Shown piece after piece: positions 43,146 to 56,160 of a stretch of 64,000 nucleotides of DNA. Positions within the stretch are counted from its first letter, which is position 1; every line of letters starts with the position of its first letter. The position numbers and the translations under genes are program-made. Source of the DNA: Macrothele yani (taxonomy: Eukaryota > Arthropoda > Arachnida > Araneae > Macrothelidae); assembly GCA_039090855.1 (NCBI GenBank), contig CM077034.1, forward strand, positions 12,971,970 to 13,035,969, read 5' to 3'. Under the pieces are notes generated by a model, which ran no database searches, was not told where the DNA came from, and saw only the letters and a program-made list of their open reading frames with translations.

Positions 43146-43675
43146 TGCTTGTTAACTTTGTATGGTTAAGCTGAGGAAGTGTTCTGATTAGTTTTTTCGA
43201 TTTCTTATTTGAAATTAAGTCTTTCCTTCCTGAAATTAAGAAAAACCTCGAGTTTTAACAAATATAAGAAAAAATCTGTCAGCAGCTGTTGTATTTTTCA
43301 CTTCTTACGATGTGGGCATTTTTTCCTGTTTTCGAGAAGTTTGCATTTCTTCCGTGGTAATTCTTTCGTACATTCCTGTAAAGTCCTCTGCCTTCATACG
43401 ACAGGTATATCGTTTTGAAAGAGAGGGGGAAATAACGTACCGTCTTTTACATCTTTATATGAGGCGGAAATGCCCACTTCTCGAAAATAGGCCAACTGTT
43501 AACTATAATGTTTTGTTAGAAACACCCGGTGCGTTTTCATTTCGTTAAAAAATATTTTACTTTGAACGCAGCAATCGTCAAAACTTGTCCGAAACATTTC
43601 CACTGCTCAACCATGTAATGTTATATAGCATTACACGGACATCAATCATAGTTTGTACCCAAAATGCTTAGTTGA
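43146..43675. other. Spacer between the 45-bp and 195-bp arrays
   Basis: Matches the corresponding region of module III (54370-54960): TTAACTTTGTATGGTTAAGC, AGTTTTTTCGATTTCTTA, and GAAATGCCCACTTCTCGAAA. It is diverged 195-bp-family DNA; no gene. Confidence 0.65.
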
Positions 43676-46600
43676 AATTAAGAAATTTTTTCATGAAATT
43701 GAAAAAAAGACCTCATGCTTCTGCAAGTAAAAAAGCATGTGTTCTTTCGAGCAATGACCATCTTCCGCCATTTTGGAAACAAACTCCATAGGCCTTATAA
43801 TGTTAGATAACGTTATACAGTATATTTGAACGCAAGAATTGTTCTGATTAGTGTTGTTCATTGCCTAATTGAAATTAAGATACATTTTCATGAAATCAAG
43901 AGAGACCTCATACTTTCTGCACACAAAAAGCACGTGCTCTTCCGAACAATGACCATCTCCCTCCATTTTGGAAACAAACTCCATAGGCCTTATAATGTTA
44001 GATAACGTTATACAGTATATTTGAACGCAGGAATTGTTCTGATTAGTGTTGTTCATTGCCTAATTGAAATTAAGATACATTTTCATGAAATCAAGAGAGA
44101 CCTCATACTTTCTGCACACAAAAAGCACGTGCTCTTCCGAACAATGACCATCTCCCTCCATTTTGGAAACAAACTCCATAGGCCTTATAATGTTAGATAA
44201 CGTTATACAGTATATTTGAACGCAGGAATTGTTCTGATTAGTGTTGTTCATTGCCTAATTGAAATTAAGATACATTTTCCTGAAATCAAGAGAGACCTCA
44301 TACTTTCTGCACACAAAAAGCACGTGCTCTTCCGAACAATGACCATCTCCCTCCATTTTGGAAACAAACTCCATAGGCCTTATAATGTTAGATAACGTTA
44401 TACAGTATATTTGAACGCAGGAATTGTTCTGATTAGTGTTGTTCACTGCTTAATTGAAATTAAGATACATTTTCATGAAATCAAGAGAGACCTCATACTT
44501 TCTGCACACAAAAAGCACGTGCTCTTCCGAACAATGACCATCTCCCTCCATTTTGGAAACAAACTCCATAGGCCTTATAATGTTAGATAACGTTATACAG
44601 TATATTTGAACGCAGGAATTGTTCTGATTAGTGTTGTTCACTGCTTAATTGAAATTAAGATACATTTTCATGAAATCAAGAGAGACCTCATACTTTCTGC
44701 ACACAAAAAGCACGTGCTCTTCCGAACAATGACCATCTCCCTCCATTTTGGAAACAAACTCCATAGGCCTTATAATGTTAGATAACGTTATTCAGTATAT
44801 TTGAACGCAGGAATTGTTCTGATTAGTGTTGTTCACTGCTTAATTGAAACTAAGATACATTTTCATGAAATCAAGAGAGACCTCATACTTTCTGCACACA
44901 AAAAGCACGTGCTCTTCCGAACAATGACCATCTCCCTCCATTTTGGAAACAAACTCCATAGGCCTTATAATGTTAGATAACGTTATACAGTATATTTGAA
45001 CGCAGGAATTGTTCTGATTAGTGTTGTTCACTGCTTAATTGAAATTAAGATACATTTTCATGAAATCAAGAGAGACCTCATACTTTCTGCACACAAAAAG
45101 CACGTGCTCTTCCGAACAATGACCATCTCCCTCCATTTTGGAAACAAACTCCATAGGCCTTATAATGTTAGATAACGTTATACAGTATATTTGAACGCAG
45201 GAATTGTTCTGATTAGTGTTGTTCACTGCTTAATTGAAATTAAGATACATTTTCATGAAATCAAGAGAGACCTCATACTTTCTGCACACAAAAAGCACGT
45301 GCTCTTCCGAACAATGACCATCTCCCTCCATTTTGGAAACAAACTCCATAGGCCTTATAATGTTAGATAACGTTATACAGTATATTTGAACGCAGGAATT
45401 GTTCTGATTAGTGTTGTTCATTGCCTAATTGAAATTAAGATACATTTTCATGAAATCAAGAGAGACCTCATACTTTCTGCACACAAAAAGCACGTGCTCT
45501 TCCGAACAATGACCATCTCCCTCCATTTTGGAAACAAACTCCATAGGCCTTATAATGTTAGATAACGTTATACAGTATATTTGAACGCAGGAATTGTTCT
45601 GATTAGTGTTGTTCATTGCCTAATTGAAATTAAGATACATTTTCATGAAATCAAGAGAGACCTCATACTTTCTGCACACAAAAAGCACGTGCTCTTCCGA
45701 ACAATGACCATCTCCCTCCATTTTGGAAATAAACTCCATAGGCCTTATAATGTTAGATAACGTTATACAGTATATTTGAACGCAGGAATTGTTCTGATTA
45801 GTGTTGTTCATTGCCTAATTGAAATTAAGATACATTTTCATGAAATCAAGAGAGACCTCATACTTTCTGCACACAAAAAGCACGTGCTCTTCCGAACAAT
45901 GACCATCTCCCTCCATTTTGGAAACAAACTCCATAGGCCTTATAATGTTAGATAACGTTATACAGTATATTTGAACGCAGGAATTGTTCTGATTAGTGTT
46001 GTTCACTGCTTAATTGAAATTAAGATACATTTTCATGAAATCAAGAGAGACCTCATACTTTCTGCACGCAAAAATCACGTGCTCTTCCGAACAATGACCA
46101 TCTCCCTCCATTTTGGAAACAAACTCCATAGGTCTTATAATGTTAGATAACGTTATACAGTATATTTGAACGCAGGAATTGTTCTGATTAGTGTTGTTCA
46201 TTGCCTAATTGAAATTAAGATACATTTTCATGAAATCAAGAGAGACCTCATACTTTCTGCACACAAAAAGCACGTGCTCTTCCGAACAATGACCATCTCC
46301 CTCCATTTTGGAAACAAACTCCATAGGCCTTATAATGTTAGATAACGTTATACAGTATATTTGAACGCAGGAATTGTTCTGATTAGTGTTGTTCACTGCT
46401 TAATTGAAATTAAGATACATTTTCATGAAATCCAGAGAGACCCCATACTTTCTGCACACAAAAAGCACGTGTTCTTTCGAACAATGACCATCTCCCTCCA
46501 TTTTGGAAACAAACTCCATAGGCCTTATAATGTTAGATAACGTTATACAGTATATTTGAACGCAGGAATTGTTCTGATTAGTGTTGTTCACTGCTTAATT

Positions 46601-49600
46601 GAAATTAAGATACATTTTCATGAAATCCAGAGAGACCCCATACTTTCTGCACACAAAAAGCACGTGTTCTTTCGAACAATGACCATCTCCTCCATTTTGG
46701 AAACAAACTCCATAGGCCTTATAATGTTAGATAACGTTATACAGTATATTTGAAAGCAGGAATTGTTCTGATTAGTGTTGTTCATTGCCTAATTGAAATT
46801 AAGATACATTTTCATGAAATCAAGAGAGACCTCATACTTTGTGCACACAAAAAGCACGTGCTCTTTCGAACAATGACCATCTCCCTCCATTTTGGAAACA
46901 AACTCCATACGCCTTATAATGTTAGATAAGGTTATACAGTATATTTGAACGCAGGAATTGTTCTGATTAGTGTTGTTCACTGCTTAATTGAAATTAAGAT
47001 ACATTTTCCTGAAATCAAGAGAGACCTCATACTTTCTGCACACAAAAAGCACGTGTTCTTTCGAACAATGACCATCTCCCTCCATTTTGGAAACAAACTC
47101 CATACGCCTTATAATGTTAGATAACGTTATACAGTATATTTGAACGCAGGAATTGTTCTGATTAGTGTTGTTCACTGCTTAATTGAAATTAAGATACATT
47201 TTCATGAAATCCAGAGAGACGCCATACTTTCTGCACACAAAAAGCACGTGTTCTTTCGAACAATGACCATCTCCCTCCATTTTGGAAACAAACTCCATAG
47301 GCCTTATAATGTTAGATAACGTTATACAGTATATTTGAAACCAGGAATTGTTCTGATTAGTGTTGTTCATTGCCTAATTGAAATTAAGATACATTTTCAT
47401 GAAATCAAGAGAGACCTCATACTTTGTGCACACAAAAAGCACGTGCTCTTTCGAACAATGACCATCTCCCTCCATTTTGGAAACAAACTCCATACGCCTT
47501 ATAATGTTAGATAACGTTATACAGTATATTTGAACGCAGGAATTGTTCTGATTAGTGTTGTTCACTGCTTAATTGAAATTAAGATACATTTTCCTGAAAT
47601 CAAGAGAGACCTCATACTTTCTGCACATAAAAAGCACGTGTTCTTTCGAACAATGACCATCTCCCTCCATTTTGGAAACAAACTCCATAGGCCTTATAAT
47701 GTTAGATAACGTTATACAGTATATTTGAAAGCAGGAATTGTTCTGATTAGTGTTGTTCATTGCCTAATTGAAATTAAGATACATTTTCATGAAATCAAGA
47801 GAGACCTCATACTTTGTGCACACAAAAAGCACGTGTTCTTTCGAACAATGACCATCTCCCTCCATTTTGGAAACAAACTCCATAGGCCTTATAATGTTAG
47901 ATAACGTTATACAGTATATTTGAAAGCAGGAATTGTTCTGATTAGTGTTGTTCATTGCCTAATTGAAATTAAGATACATTTTCATGAAATCAAGAGAGAC
48001 CTCATACTTTGTGCACACAAAAAGCACGTGTTCTTTCGAACAATGACCATCTCCCTCCATTTTGGAAACAAACTCCATAGGCCTTATAATGTTAGATAAC
48101 GTTATACAGTATATTTGAACGCAGGAATTGTTCTGATTAGTGTTGTTCACTGCTTAATTGAAATTAAGATACATTTTCATGAAATCCAGAGAGACCCCAT
48201 ACTTTCTGCACACAAAAAGCACGTGTTCTTTCGAACAATGACCATCTCCCTCCATTTTGGAAACAAACTCCATAGGCCTTATAATGTTAGATAACGTTAT
48301 ACAGTATATTTGAAAGCAGGAATTGTTCTGATTAGTGTTGTTCATTGCCTAATTGAAATTAAGATACATTTTCATGAAATCAAGAGAGACCTCATACTTT
48401 GTGCACACAAAAAGCACGTGCTCTTTCGAACAATGACCATCTCCCTCCATTTTGGAAACAAACTCCATAGGCCTTATAATGTTAGATAACGTTATACAGT
48501 ATATTTGAAATCAGGAATTGTTCTGATTAGTGTTGTTCATTGCCTAATTGAAATTAAGATACATTTTCATGAAATCAAGAGAGACCTCATACTTTGTGCA
48601 CACAAAAAGCACGTGCTCTTTCGAACAATGACCATCTCCCTCCATTTTGGAAACAAACTCCATAGGCCTTATAATGTTAGATAACGTTATACAGTATATT
48701 TGAAAGCAGGAATTGTTCTGATTAGTGTTGTTCATTGCCTAATTGAAATTAAGATACATTTTCATGAAATCAAGAGAGACCTCATACTTTGTGCACACAA
48801 AAAGCACGTGTTCTTTCGAACAATGACCATCTCCCTCCATTTTGGAAACAAACTCCATAGGCCTTATAATGTTAGATAACGTTATACAGTATATTTGAAC
48901 GCAGGAATTGTTCTGATTAGTGTTGTTCACTGCTTAATTGAAATTAAGATACATTTTCATGAAATCAAGAGAGACCTCATACTTTCTGCACACAAAAAGC
49001 ACGTGTTCTTTCGAACAATGACCATCTCCCTCCATTTTGGAAACAAACTCCATAGGCCTTATAATGTTAGATAACGTTATACAGTATATTTGAAAGCCGG
49101 AATTGTTCTGATTAGTGTTGTTCATTGCCTAATTGAAATTAAGATACATTTTCATGAAATCAAGAGAGACCTCATACTTTGTGCACACAAAAAGCACGTG
49201 CTCTTTCGAACAATGACCATCTCCCTCCATTTTGGAAACAAACTCCATAGGCCTTATAATGTTAGATAACGTTATACAGTATATTTGAACGTAGGAATTG
49301 TTCTGATTAGTGTTGTTCACTGCTTAATTGAAATTTAGATACATTTTCATGAAATCAAGAGAGACCTCATACTTTCTGCACACAAAAAGCACGTGTTCTT
49401 TCGAACAATGACCATCTCCCTCCATTTTGGAAACAAACTCCATAGGCCTTATAATGTTAGATAACGTTATACAGTATATTTGAACGCAGGAATTGTTCTG
49501 ATTAGTGTTGTTCATTGCCTAATTGAAATTAAGCTATATTTTCATGAAATCAAGAGAGACCTCATACTTTCTGCTCACAAAAGCACGTGTTCTTTCGAAC

Positions 49601-51180
49601 AATGACCATCTCCCTCCATTTTGGAAACAAACTCCATAGGCCTTATAATGTTAGATAGCGTTATACACTATAGTTGAACGTAGGAATTGTTCTGATTAGT
49701 GTTGTTCATTGCCTAATTGAAATTAAGATATATATTCATGAAATCAAGAGAGACCTCATACTTTCTGCACACAAAAAGCACGTGCTCTTTCGAACAATGA
49801 CCATCTCCCTCCATTTTGGAAACAATCTCCATGGGCCTTATAATGTTAGATAACGTTATACAGTATATTTGAACGCTGGAATTGTTCTGATTAGCGTTGT
49901 GCACTGCCTAATTGAAATTAAGATACATTTTCATGAAAATAAGAGAGACCTCATACTTTCTGCACACAAAAAGCACGTGTTCTTTCGAACAATGACCATC
50001 TCCCTCCATTTTGGAAACAAACTCCACAGGCCTTATAATGTTAGATAACGTTATACAGTATATTTGAACGCAGGAATTGTTCTGATTAGTGTTGTTCATT
50101 GCCTAATTGAAATTAAGATACATTTTCATGAAAATAAGAGAGATCTCATACTTTCTGCACACAAAAAGCACGTGTTCTTTCGAACAATGACCATCTCCCT
50201 CCATTTTGGAAACAAACTCCATAGGCCTTATAATGTTAGATAACGTTATACAGTATATTTGAACGCAGGAATTGTTCTGATTAGTGTTGTTCACTGCTTA
50301 ATTGAAATTAAGATACATTTTCATGAAATCAAGAGAGACCTCATACTTTCTGCACACAAAAAGCACGTGCTCTTTCGAACAATGACCATCTCCCTCCATT
50401 TTGGAAACAATCTCCATGGGCCTTATAATGTTAGATAACGTTATACAGTATATTTGAACGCTGGAATTGTTCTGATTAGCGTTGTGCACTGCCTAATTGA
50501 AATTAAGATACATTTTCATGAAAATAAGAGAGACCTCATACTTTCTGCACACAAAAAGCACGTGTTCTTTCGAACAATGACCATCTCCCTCCATTTTGGA
50601 AACAAACTCCATAGGCCTTATAATGTTAGATAACGTTATACAGTATATTTGAACGCAGGAATTGTTCTGATTAGTGTTGTTCACTGCTTAATTGAAATTA
50701 AGATACATTTTCATGAAATCAAGAGAGACCTCATACTTTCTGCACACAAAAAGCACGTGCTCTTTCGAACAATGACCATCTCCCTCCATTTTGGAAACAA
50801 ACTCCATAGGCCTTATAATGTTAGATAACGTTATACAGTATATTTGAACGCAGGAATTGTTCTGATTAGTGTTGTTCACTGCTTAATTGAAATTAAGATA
50901 CATTTTCATGAAATCAAGAGAGACCTCATACTTTCTGCACACAAAAAGCACGTGCTCTTTCGAACAATGATCATCTCCCTCCATTTTGGAAACAAACTCC
51001 ATAGGCCTTATAATGTTAGATAACGTTATACAGTATATTTGAACACAGGAATTGTTCTGATTAGTGTTGTTCACTGCTTAATTGAAATTAAGATACATTT
51101 TCATGAAATCAAGAGAGACCTCATACTTTCTGCACACAAAAAGCACGTGTCCTTTCTAACTAAGAATCTGTTCCGTAATT
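43676..51180. repeat. 195-bp satellite, ~38 copies
   Basis: Near-identical 195-bp units contain GAAATCAAGAGAGACCTCAT, ACTTTCTGCACACAAAAAGC, ACGTGCTCTTCCGAACAATG, ACCATCTCCCTCCATTTTGG, AAACAAACTCCATAGGCCTT, ATAATGTTAGATAACGTTAT, ACAGTATATTTGAACGCAGG, then TTGTTCTGATTAGTGTTGTT. Two main variants, TCATTGCCTAATTG and TCACTGCTTAATTG, alternate in the second half (46.8-49.5 kb), giving dimeric higher-order repeats. Every unit bears a palindromic CACGTG E-box. The minus strand has a 63-codon ORF in most units; its conservation follows from repeat homogenisation. Confidence 0.96.
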
Positions 51181-51189
51181 TTTGAAACA

Positions 51190-51860
51190 AACTACGGTGA
51201 CCTTAGAATGATACGTTGAGTGTAGGAGAACTGGCCACACAAATTTTAAGGGGCCATATAAGAATTGCGTTTTCGATAGCTTCGTTGCCACGTCTACAGA
51301 AGCTGGTTATCTGAATCACATTAATTTTCCATAATTTCGTATTTTCTTAATTGCGATATTTAATATAATTCTTTGTAGAAAAAAACTATAATCTATATCT
51401 CAACAAATTTTCTGCGGACATGTGAAAACGCAGTAAACTTATGGGGTGTGGGGACAATACCAAAAACATAAATATAAAGAATTTCTGGTCCGATCGGCAG
51501 ATTATCGGTGTTTACAAATAGAACTCAACAAATTCTCTACGGACATGTGCTAACGCATGAAGCCAATTGGGGACGGGGGGAGGGGGCTTATTACTAAAAA
51601 TATAAATAATTTCTGGACCCATCGGGAGATTTTCTGCGTTTACAAAAACAACCCAACAAATTCTCTGCGGGAAAGTGCTAACCCAGGAAACCTATTGGGG
51701 GAGGGGGGCACGAAATATAAAAAAATTCTTGTCTGGTCGGGATGCTTTCAGCGTTTACAAACTAAAACTGAACAAAACTTCTGCGGGCATCTGCTACCTA
51801 AGGAAACCATCTTTGGGTATGCCGATTCATACAAGTTTAGGGAAACTGCCCACAAAAGTT
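51190..51860. repeat. ~125-bp repeat, ~4 diverged units
   Basis: Units contain CAACAAATTCTCTGCGG, CATGTGCTAACGC, a G-run (GGGGGAGGGGG), AATATAAA and GTCTGGTCGGGA...GCGTTTACAAA. This is the reverse complement of the 21800-22480 cluster. It follows the end of the 195-bp array, as it follows the 195-bp-family units in intron 1 of the LRR gene. Confidence 0.75.
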
Positions 51861-51879
51861 CAAGGGTGAGCGGGGGCTA

Positions 51880-52870
51880 TAAAGATTGCCGTTTCTTGCC
51901 CTATATTGAGAACTGAATTGGGAACTCTAAACAAATTTCGAGAAAACGTTCTATGTAAGCCAACTAAGAATTGGCCGAGGGATCCGATCTGCTTCGGTTG
52001 GGGGAATCCACCCCCAACTTCCGTAATTTTATATTCTGGACAGCTAGAGTCGGTCAGTGTATCCGGTATGTTCCCCTTGAAGCGTTCGCGAGCTTTGGGA
52101 AGGGACCTTCCCCCAAAATGTAAAAATGGACGTAGAGCTCTAAACATTGGTACCATGCTTTATATAATGATTTTGTACACGTCCACGAATTTTCAGGAGG
52201 GTGGGATTATGACCCCCCCCATGTTTCTAAAAGCGTTTCAGGGTGAACATCCCGGATACACTGACCTACTCTGGCGGTCCAAAATATAAAATTACGGAAG
52301 TTAGAGGTAGAGCCTCCCAACCAAAACACCTCGGATCTCTTTTACAGACTTCACCAATTTACTGGGGGTAAGACCGTACCCACAAGTAGAGTCTGTCACT
52401 CAACGGAACATGAAGATTGGAAATTGCGAGCAAATAACTTATATTGAACACCTTGTCTCCGCTCTTAGAAATCTTGGGGGGGGCAGTCGTGAATTCACTG
52501 AACCCTTCTGAAAATTCGTGGTCGTGTACAGAATCATTATATGAAGTTTACAGTTTTACATTTTGTGGGAAAGCTCTCCCCCACAGCTTACGGACATCGC
52601 GTAAACTTCAAGGGGAACATCCTGGATACACTGACAGACTCCAGTGGTCCAAAATATAAAAGTACGGAAGTTGCAGGTAGAGCCCCCCCCTCACCCACCC
52701 CCACCCAAGTGCCTAGGATCCCTCGGCAATTTATTTCTTTAAATTAAAATACAATTCTCGCTTGGCTTAAATAGAACGTTTTCTCGAAATTTGTTTAGAG
52801 TTCCCAATTCAGTTCTCAATATAGGCCAAGGAACGGCTATCTTTATAGCCCCCCTTCCCTTTGAACTTTT
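51880..52870. repeat. Imperfect ~1-kb inverted repeat
   Basis: The left arm is about 51880-52235 and the right arm about 52440-52870, with a centre near 52335. Matching landmarks: AATTTCGAGAAAACGTTCTA (51935) against TAGAACGTTTTCTCGAAATT (52770), and TATATAATGATTTTGTACAC (52160) against GTGTACAGAATCATTATATG (52525). A further short direct repeat (GGATACACTGAC...GGTCCAAAATATAAAA) occurs at 52253 and 52623. Non-coding. Confidence 0.85.
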
Positions 52871-52904
52871 GTGAGCAGTTGCCCTAAACGAGTATGAAAA
52901 GGCA

Positions 52905-53130
52905 TGAAAATTCAGACTCCGCCGTAGTGGTTTAAGAGACAGGTTCTGATCATTCGTACGTAGAGGATACGGGTTAGAATCCCGGTGAGGCATAGATGTT
53001 GTGTTTGTCTTACGGCACTGGCTCTCCCCTTCCCAGGAACCAATAACCCTAAATTAGGGACGGGCGTCTGCTTATAGCCCATTGAGTTGCTCACGATGGT
53101 CGTCCAACCTCCAATCAAAAGAAAAAAAAT
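52905..53130 (+). mobile_element. tRNA-derived SINE with poly(A) tail
   Basis: The head is GCCGTAGTGGTTTAAGAGAC (A-box-like), then TTCTGATCATTCGTACG and ACGGGTTAGAATCCCGG (B box with one change). The body contains GGCTCTCCCCTTCCCAGGAA, and the element ends in an A-rich tail at 53118-53130. The segment CTGATCATTCGT.CG is shared with the 51-bp array at 63577-64000, which is built from the head of the same family. Confidence 0.75.
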
Positions 53131-53772
53131 TCAGACAAACGAAAGAGTTCCTTCCCATCGTTCGGCACCTTGAAAAACTGCCACACATAATTCGGAAACT
53201 TGGAAGAATGCCACACACAGCAATTTGTGCCCGGCCCCACAATGAAAAACATGTGGCAATTTTCCGAGTTGCTGAAAGATGTGTGGCAGTTTACAGTGAA
53301 CCCTAAAATATCACTAATCACAGAGACCGGCTCTTGTCCACTACTTAGGGCAACATAGGGTAGTTAAAAATGCATTCATATTTAACGGGTATCTGTTATT
53401 AAAAAAATTCGAATCAATGCAAAATTTTGGAAAGAACGAAATTCTAGGCATAACTGATGACATGGTAAAAATACTTTTAATTAAATCCCACAGATGGTAA
53501 TCTTCAAGCAGTAAGTACATAAAAAAAATTATAAAAAAAAAAAAGAAATTAGAAACAATATGTGAAAACAAAATTTGGCCACTTCCCGCGTTTAGCAAAC
53601 ATAATTTCATTTTAAAAGAAAAAAAAAAGTTACACGTTCTGTAACATTTCAAAAAAAAAAAAAAAAAGATAGAGAGAAATTGCTTGTCTAACGGTCTGCA
53701 ACGACCGCGGGTGGGGTGGGGGTGGGGGAAGAAATAGGGATATGGTGCTAAAATGAGAGGTGAGTCTCCGAT
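53131..53772. other. Low-complexity spacer
   Basis: 53131-53330 has repeated TGCCACACA-like words; 53400-53740 is dominated by poly(A) stretches and a GGTGGGGTGGGGGTGGGGG run (about 53710). No gene. Confidence 0.5.
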
Positions 53773-53811
53773 CACGGTGACAGCCCTGAGGGCTTGTGAG
53801 CTGTCACCGTG
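53773..53811. other. 11-bp hairpin
   Basis: CACGGTGACAG (53773-53783) and CTGTCACCGTG (53801-53811) are perfectly complementary. It lies about 120 bp upstream of promoter module III. Module I also has a hairpin upstream, but of different sequence. Confidence 0.85.
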
Positions 53812-53929
53812 GGCTCCCTGTCAAAACTTCCGAGTGAAGATTAGTTACACACCATTAGCGCGGAGTAATACTTGTAACTGGGAGTTATAAGGTCCCGTAG
53901 CATTATCCCCATTGCCAGGATAGTCTTAA

Positions 53930-54106
53930 CTGGACAATCACCTTGCTGGAGGGAAATCCAATTCTGACAGGAGAGCGGCTTAGAACATCCCTTCTGTGGG
54001 TCATTCAAAACAGTCTTTATTTGGTCTGCCGTAGAAGGAAAACAGTAATTCTTTTGCTTTTGACCAAGGGTTTTATTGATCCCTCAGCTAGAAGTTATCA
54101 TATAAG
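53930..54106 (+). promoter_or_regulatory. Promoter/first-exon module III
   Basis: Matches module I: CTGGACAATCACCTTGC (CCAAT region), GGAGGGAAATCCAATT, GAACATCCCTTCTGTGGG. The TATA-containing stretch is missing; ATTCAAAACAGTC follows directly, so the initiator-like ACAGTC is kept. The exon end AGAAGTTATCATATAAG|GTATGTAG is conserved, with the donor at 54107. The intron leader continues to about 54300 (GGTTCGGGATCCACTTCTCG). Any coding exons would lie beyond the window, since none is seen by 64000. Confidence 0.55.
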
Positions 54107-54349
54107 GTATGTAGACTAGCCTCTATGTATATTTTCTTTCTTGTAATTGTGTTGACTTAACTTGTATGCAGTTTTGATGCCTATAGCATTTTCACTTGGA
54201 GGGCCATATAATTAGTTGGGTTCGGGATCCACTTCTCGATTAGGCATTGATGGCGTTCTGAATTATATTTAAAAATTTGCGTTCTTAATTTTTCAATATT
54301 TTGGGCCACCCTTATAACACAATCCTGGGAGCCCTACTGGCCTCTTCTA

Positions 54350-55830
54350 CCCTTTTGGAACAAAACCACGGCATCCTTGTAATGCTAGTTAACTTTGTGT
54401 GGTTAAGCTGAGGAACTGTTCTGATTAGTTTTGTCGATTTCTTCGTTGGAATTAAGTGCTTTCTTCATTAAATTGAGAAAAAACTTCATGTTTCAAACTA
54501 ACGTAAAAAACATCAGTCAGTAGTTAGCGTATTTTCCAGTTTCCACGATGTAGGCATCCCCCCCCTCCTATTTTCGAGAAGTCTACTTTTTTTATGTGGG
54601 AATTCTTTCGTACATTCGTGTAAATCTCTCTCTGCCTTCATACGACAGGTATTAAGTTCTGAAATATTTCGGCGGTCCAGAAAAAGGAAAATAGCTCACT
54701 ACCTTATATTCTTTGGTATAAGGAGGAAATGCCCACCTGTCGAAAATAGGAAATATACACGCCAAGTGCTAACCATAATGTTTGGTTAGAATAATGAGTT
54801 CCCTTTTCCTTTCATGAAAAACTGTCTTAATTTGAACTAAGCATTCGTCAAAACTTGGATGAAACGTTTACACTACTCAGCTATACAATATTACTTAGCA
54901 TTACACGGACATCATAGTTTGTCTCCAAACTGCTTAGTTGAAATTAAGATTACATTTCATGAAATTAAAGAAGACTTCATGTTACTGCACGTTAAAAGCA
55001 CGTGCGCATTCGAACAATGAACCTCTTCCGCCATTTTGGAAAATAACTATGATGGCCTTAGAATGTACATAGAGTTATATGGTTGAACGGAGGAAGCGTT
55101 CTGATTAGTGTTGTCCATTGCTTAGTTGAAAATAAGATATCTTTCCAAGATAAGAAAGATCTCATAATTCTGCAAGCTAAAAATAAGCACGTGCTCATTC
55201 GAACAATGATCCCCTTCCGCCATTTTGGAAAATAACTATGATGGCCTTAGAATGTACATAAAGTTATATGGTTGAACGGAGGAAGTGTTCTGATTAGTGT
55301 TGTCCATTGCTTAGTTGAAAATAAGATATCTTTCCAAGATAAGAAAGATCTCATATTTCTGCAAGCTAAAAAGAACCACGTGCGCATTCGAACAATGAAC
55401 CTCTTCCGCCATTTTGGAAAATAACTATGATGGCCTTAGAATGTACATAGAGTTGAACGGAGGAAGCGTTCTGATTAGTGTTGTCCATTGCTTTGTTGAA
55501 AATAAGATATCTTTCCAAGATAAGAAAGATCTCATATTTCTGCAAGCTAAAAAGAAGCACGTTCTCATTCGAACAATGAACCTCTTCCGCCATTTTGTAA
55601 AAAAAACTACGTTGGCCTTATAATGCTACATGGTTGAACGCACGAAGTGATCTCATTAGTGCTGTCCATTACTTAGTTGAAACTAAGATATACTTTGATA
55701 AAAATAAGAAAGACTTCATATTTCTACACGCAAAAAGCATGCACTCATTGTAACAATGAACGTCTTCTGCGACTTTGGAACAAACTATGGTGGCCTTATA
55801 ATGCCAACTGGCCACCGGACAACCGGCTAA
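54350..55830. repeat. 195-bp-family units, diverged, ~4 tandem plus flanks
   Basis: Units near 54950, 55080, 55270, 55450 and 55640 carry AAAGCACGTGCGCATTCGAA, CCGCCATTTTGGAAAATAAC, GTTGAACGGAGGAAG and GTGTTGTCCATTGCTTAGTT. This is the same family as the big array, but the copy number is low and divergence higher, so it shows the pre-expansion state. Period about 180-190 bp. Confidence 0.85.
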
Positions 55831-56160
55831 ATATATTTTAAGGGGCTGTATAAAATTTGCGTTTCTGAACACTTCGTGGCCCCGTCCCAAAAAGGTTATT
55901 TATTTGCGTCACAAAAAGATTACGCAATTCCGTATTTTCTTAATTCAGATATTTAATGTAATTCTTTATAAAAAAATGTATACGATCTACAACTCAACAA
56001 AAGAATTGTAGGGTATATAAACTACAGCTCCACAAATTTTCTTGGGGGAGGAACAAACACAGCAAACCTTAACCCTTGGGGGGGGGGTGTGTTCAAGTAT
56101 TTTCCCTGTGATACCTTATTTTCGGCTTTATGTCTGACCAACTTTCTTCCCATGAGCGGC
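55831..56160. other. Spacer related to 51.2-51.5 kb
   Basis: Contains ATTTTAAGGGGCTGTATAAA, TTCGTGGCCCCGTCCC and CAATTCCGTATTTTCTTAAT, the same trailer that follows the 195-bp arrays at 21.6 kb and 51.2 kb, then a G-run. No gene. Confidence 0.65.

Noticed and set aside
42316..43155. 279-codon and 246-codon ORFs with 15-residue repeats
   Set aside because: A 45-bp minisatellite keeps frames open on both strands. The unexpanded site at 54353 is non-coding intron.
43865..51074. Over thirty near-identical 63-codon minus-strand ORFs
   Set aside because: One per 195-bp unit; identity comes from satellite homogenisation. Diverged family members elsewhere do not preserve the frame.
53341..53775. 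144-codon minus-strand ORF rich in Phe
   Set aside because: It reads through poly(A)/poly(T) low-complexity DNA; no domain or conservation.
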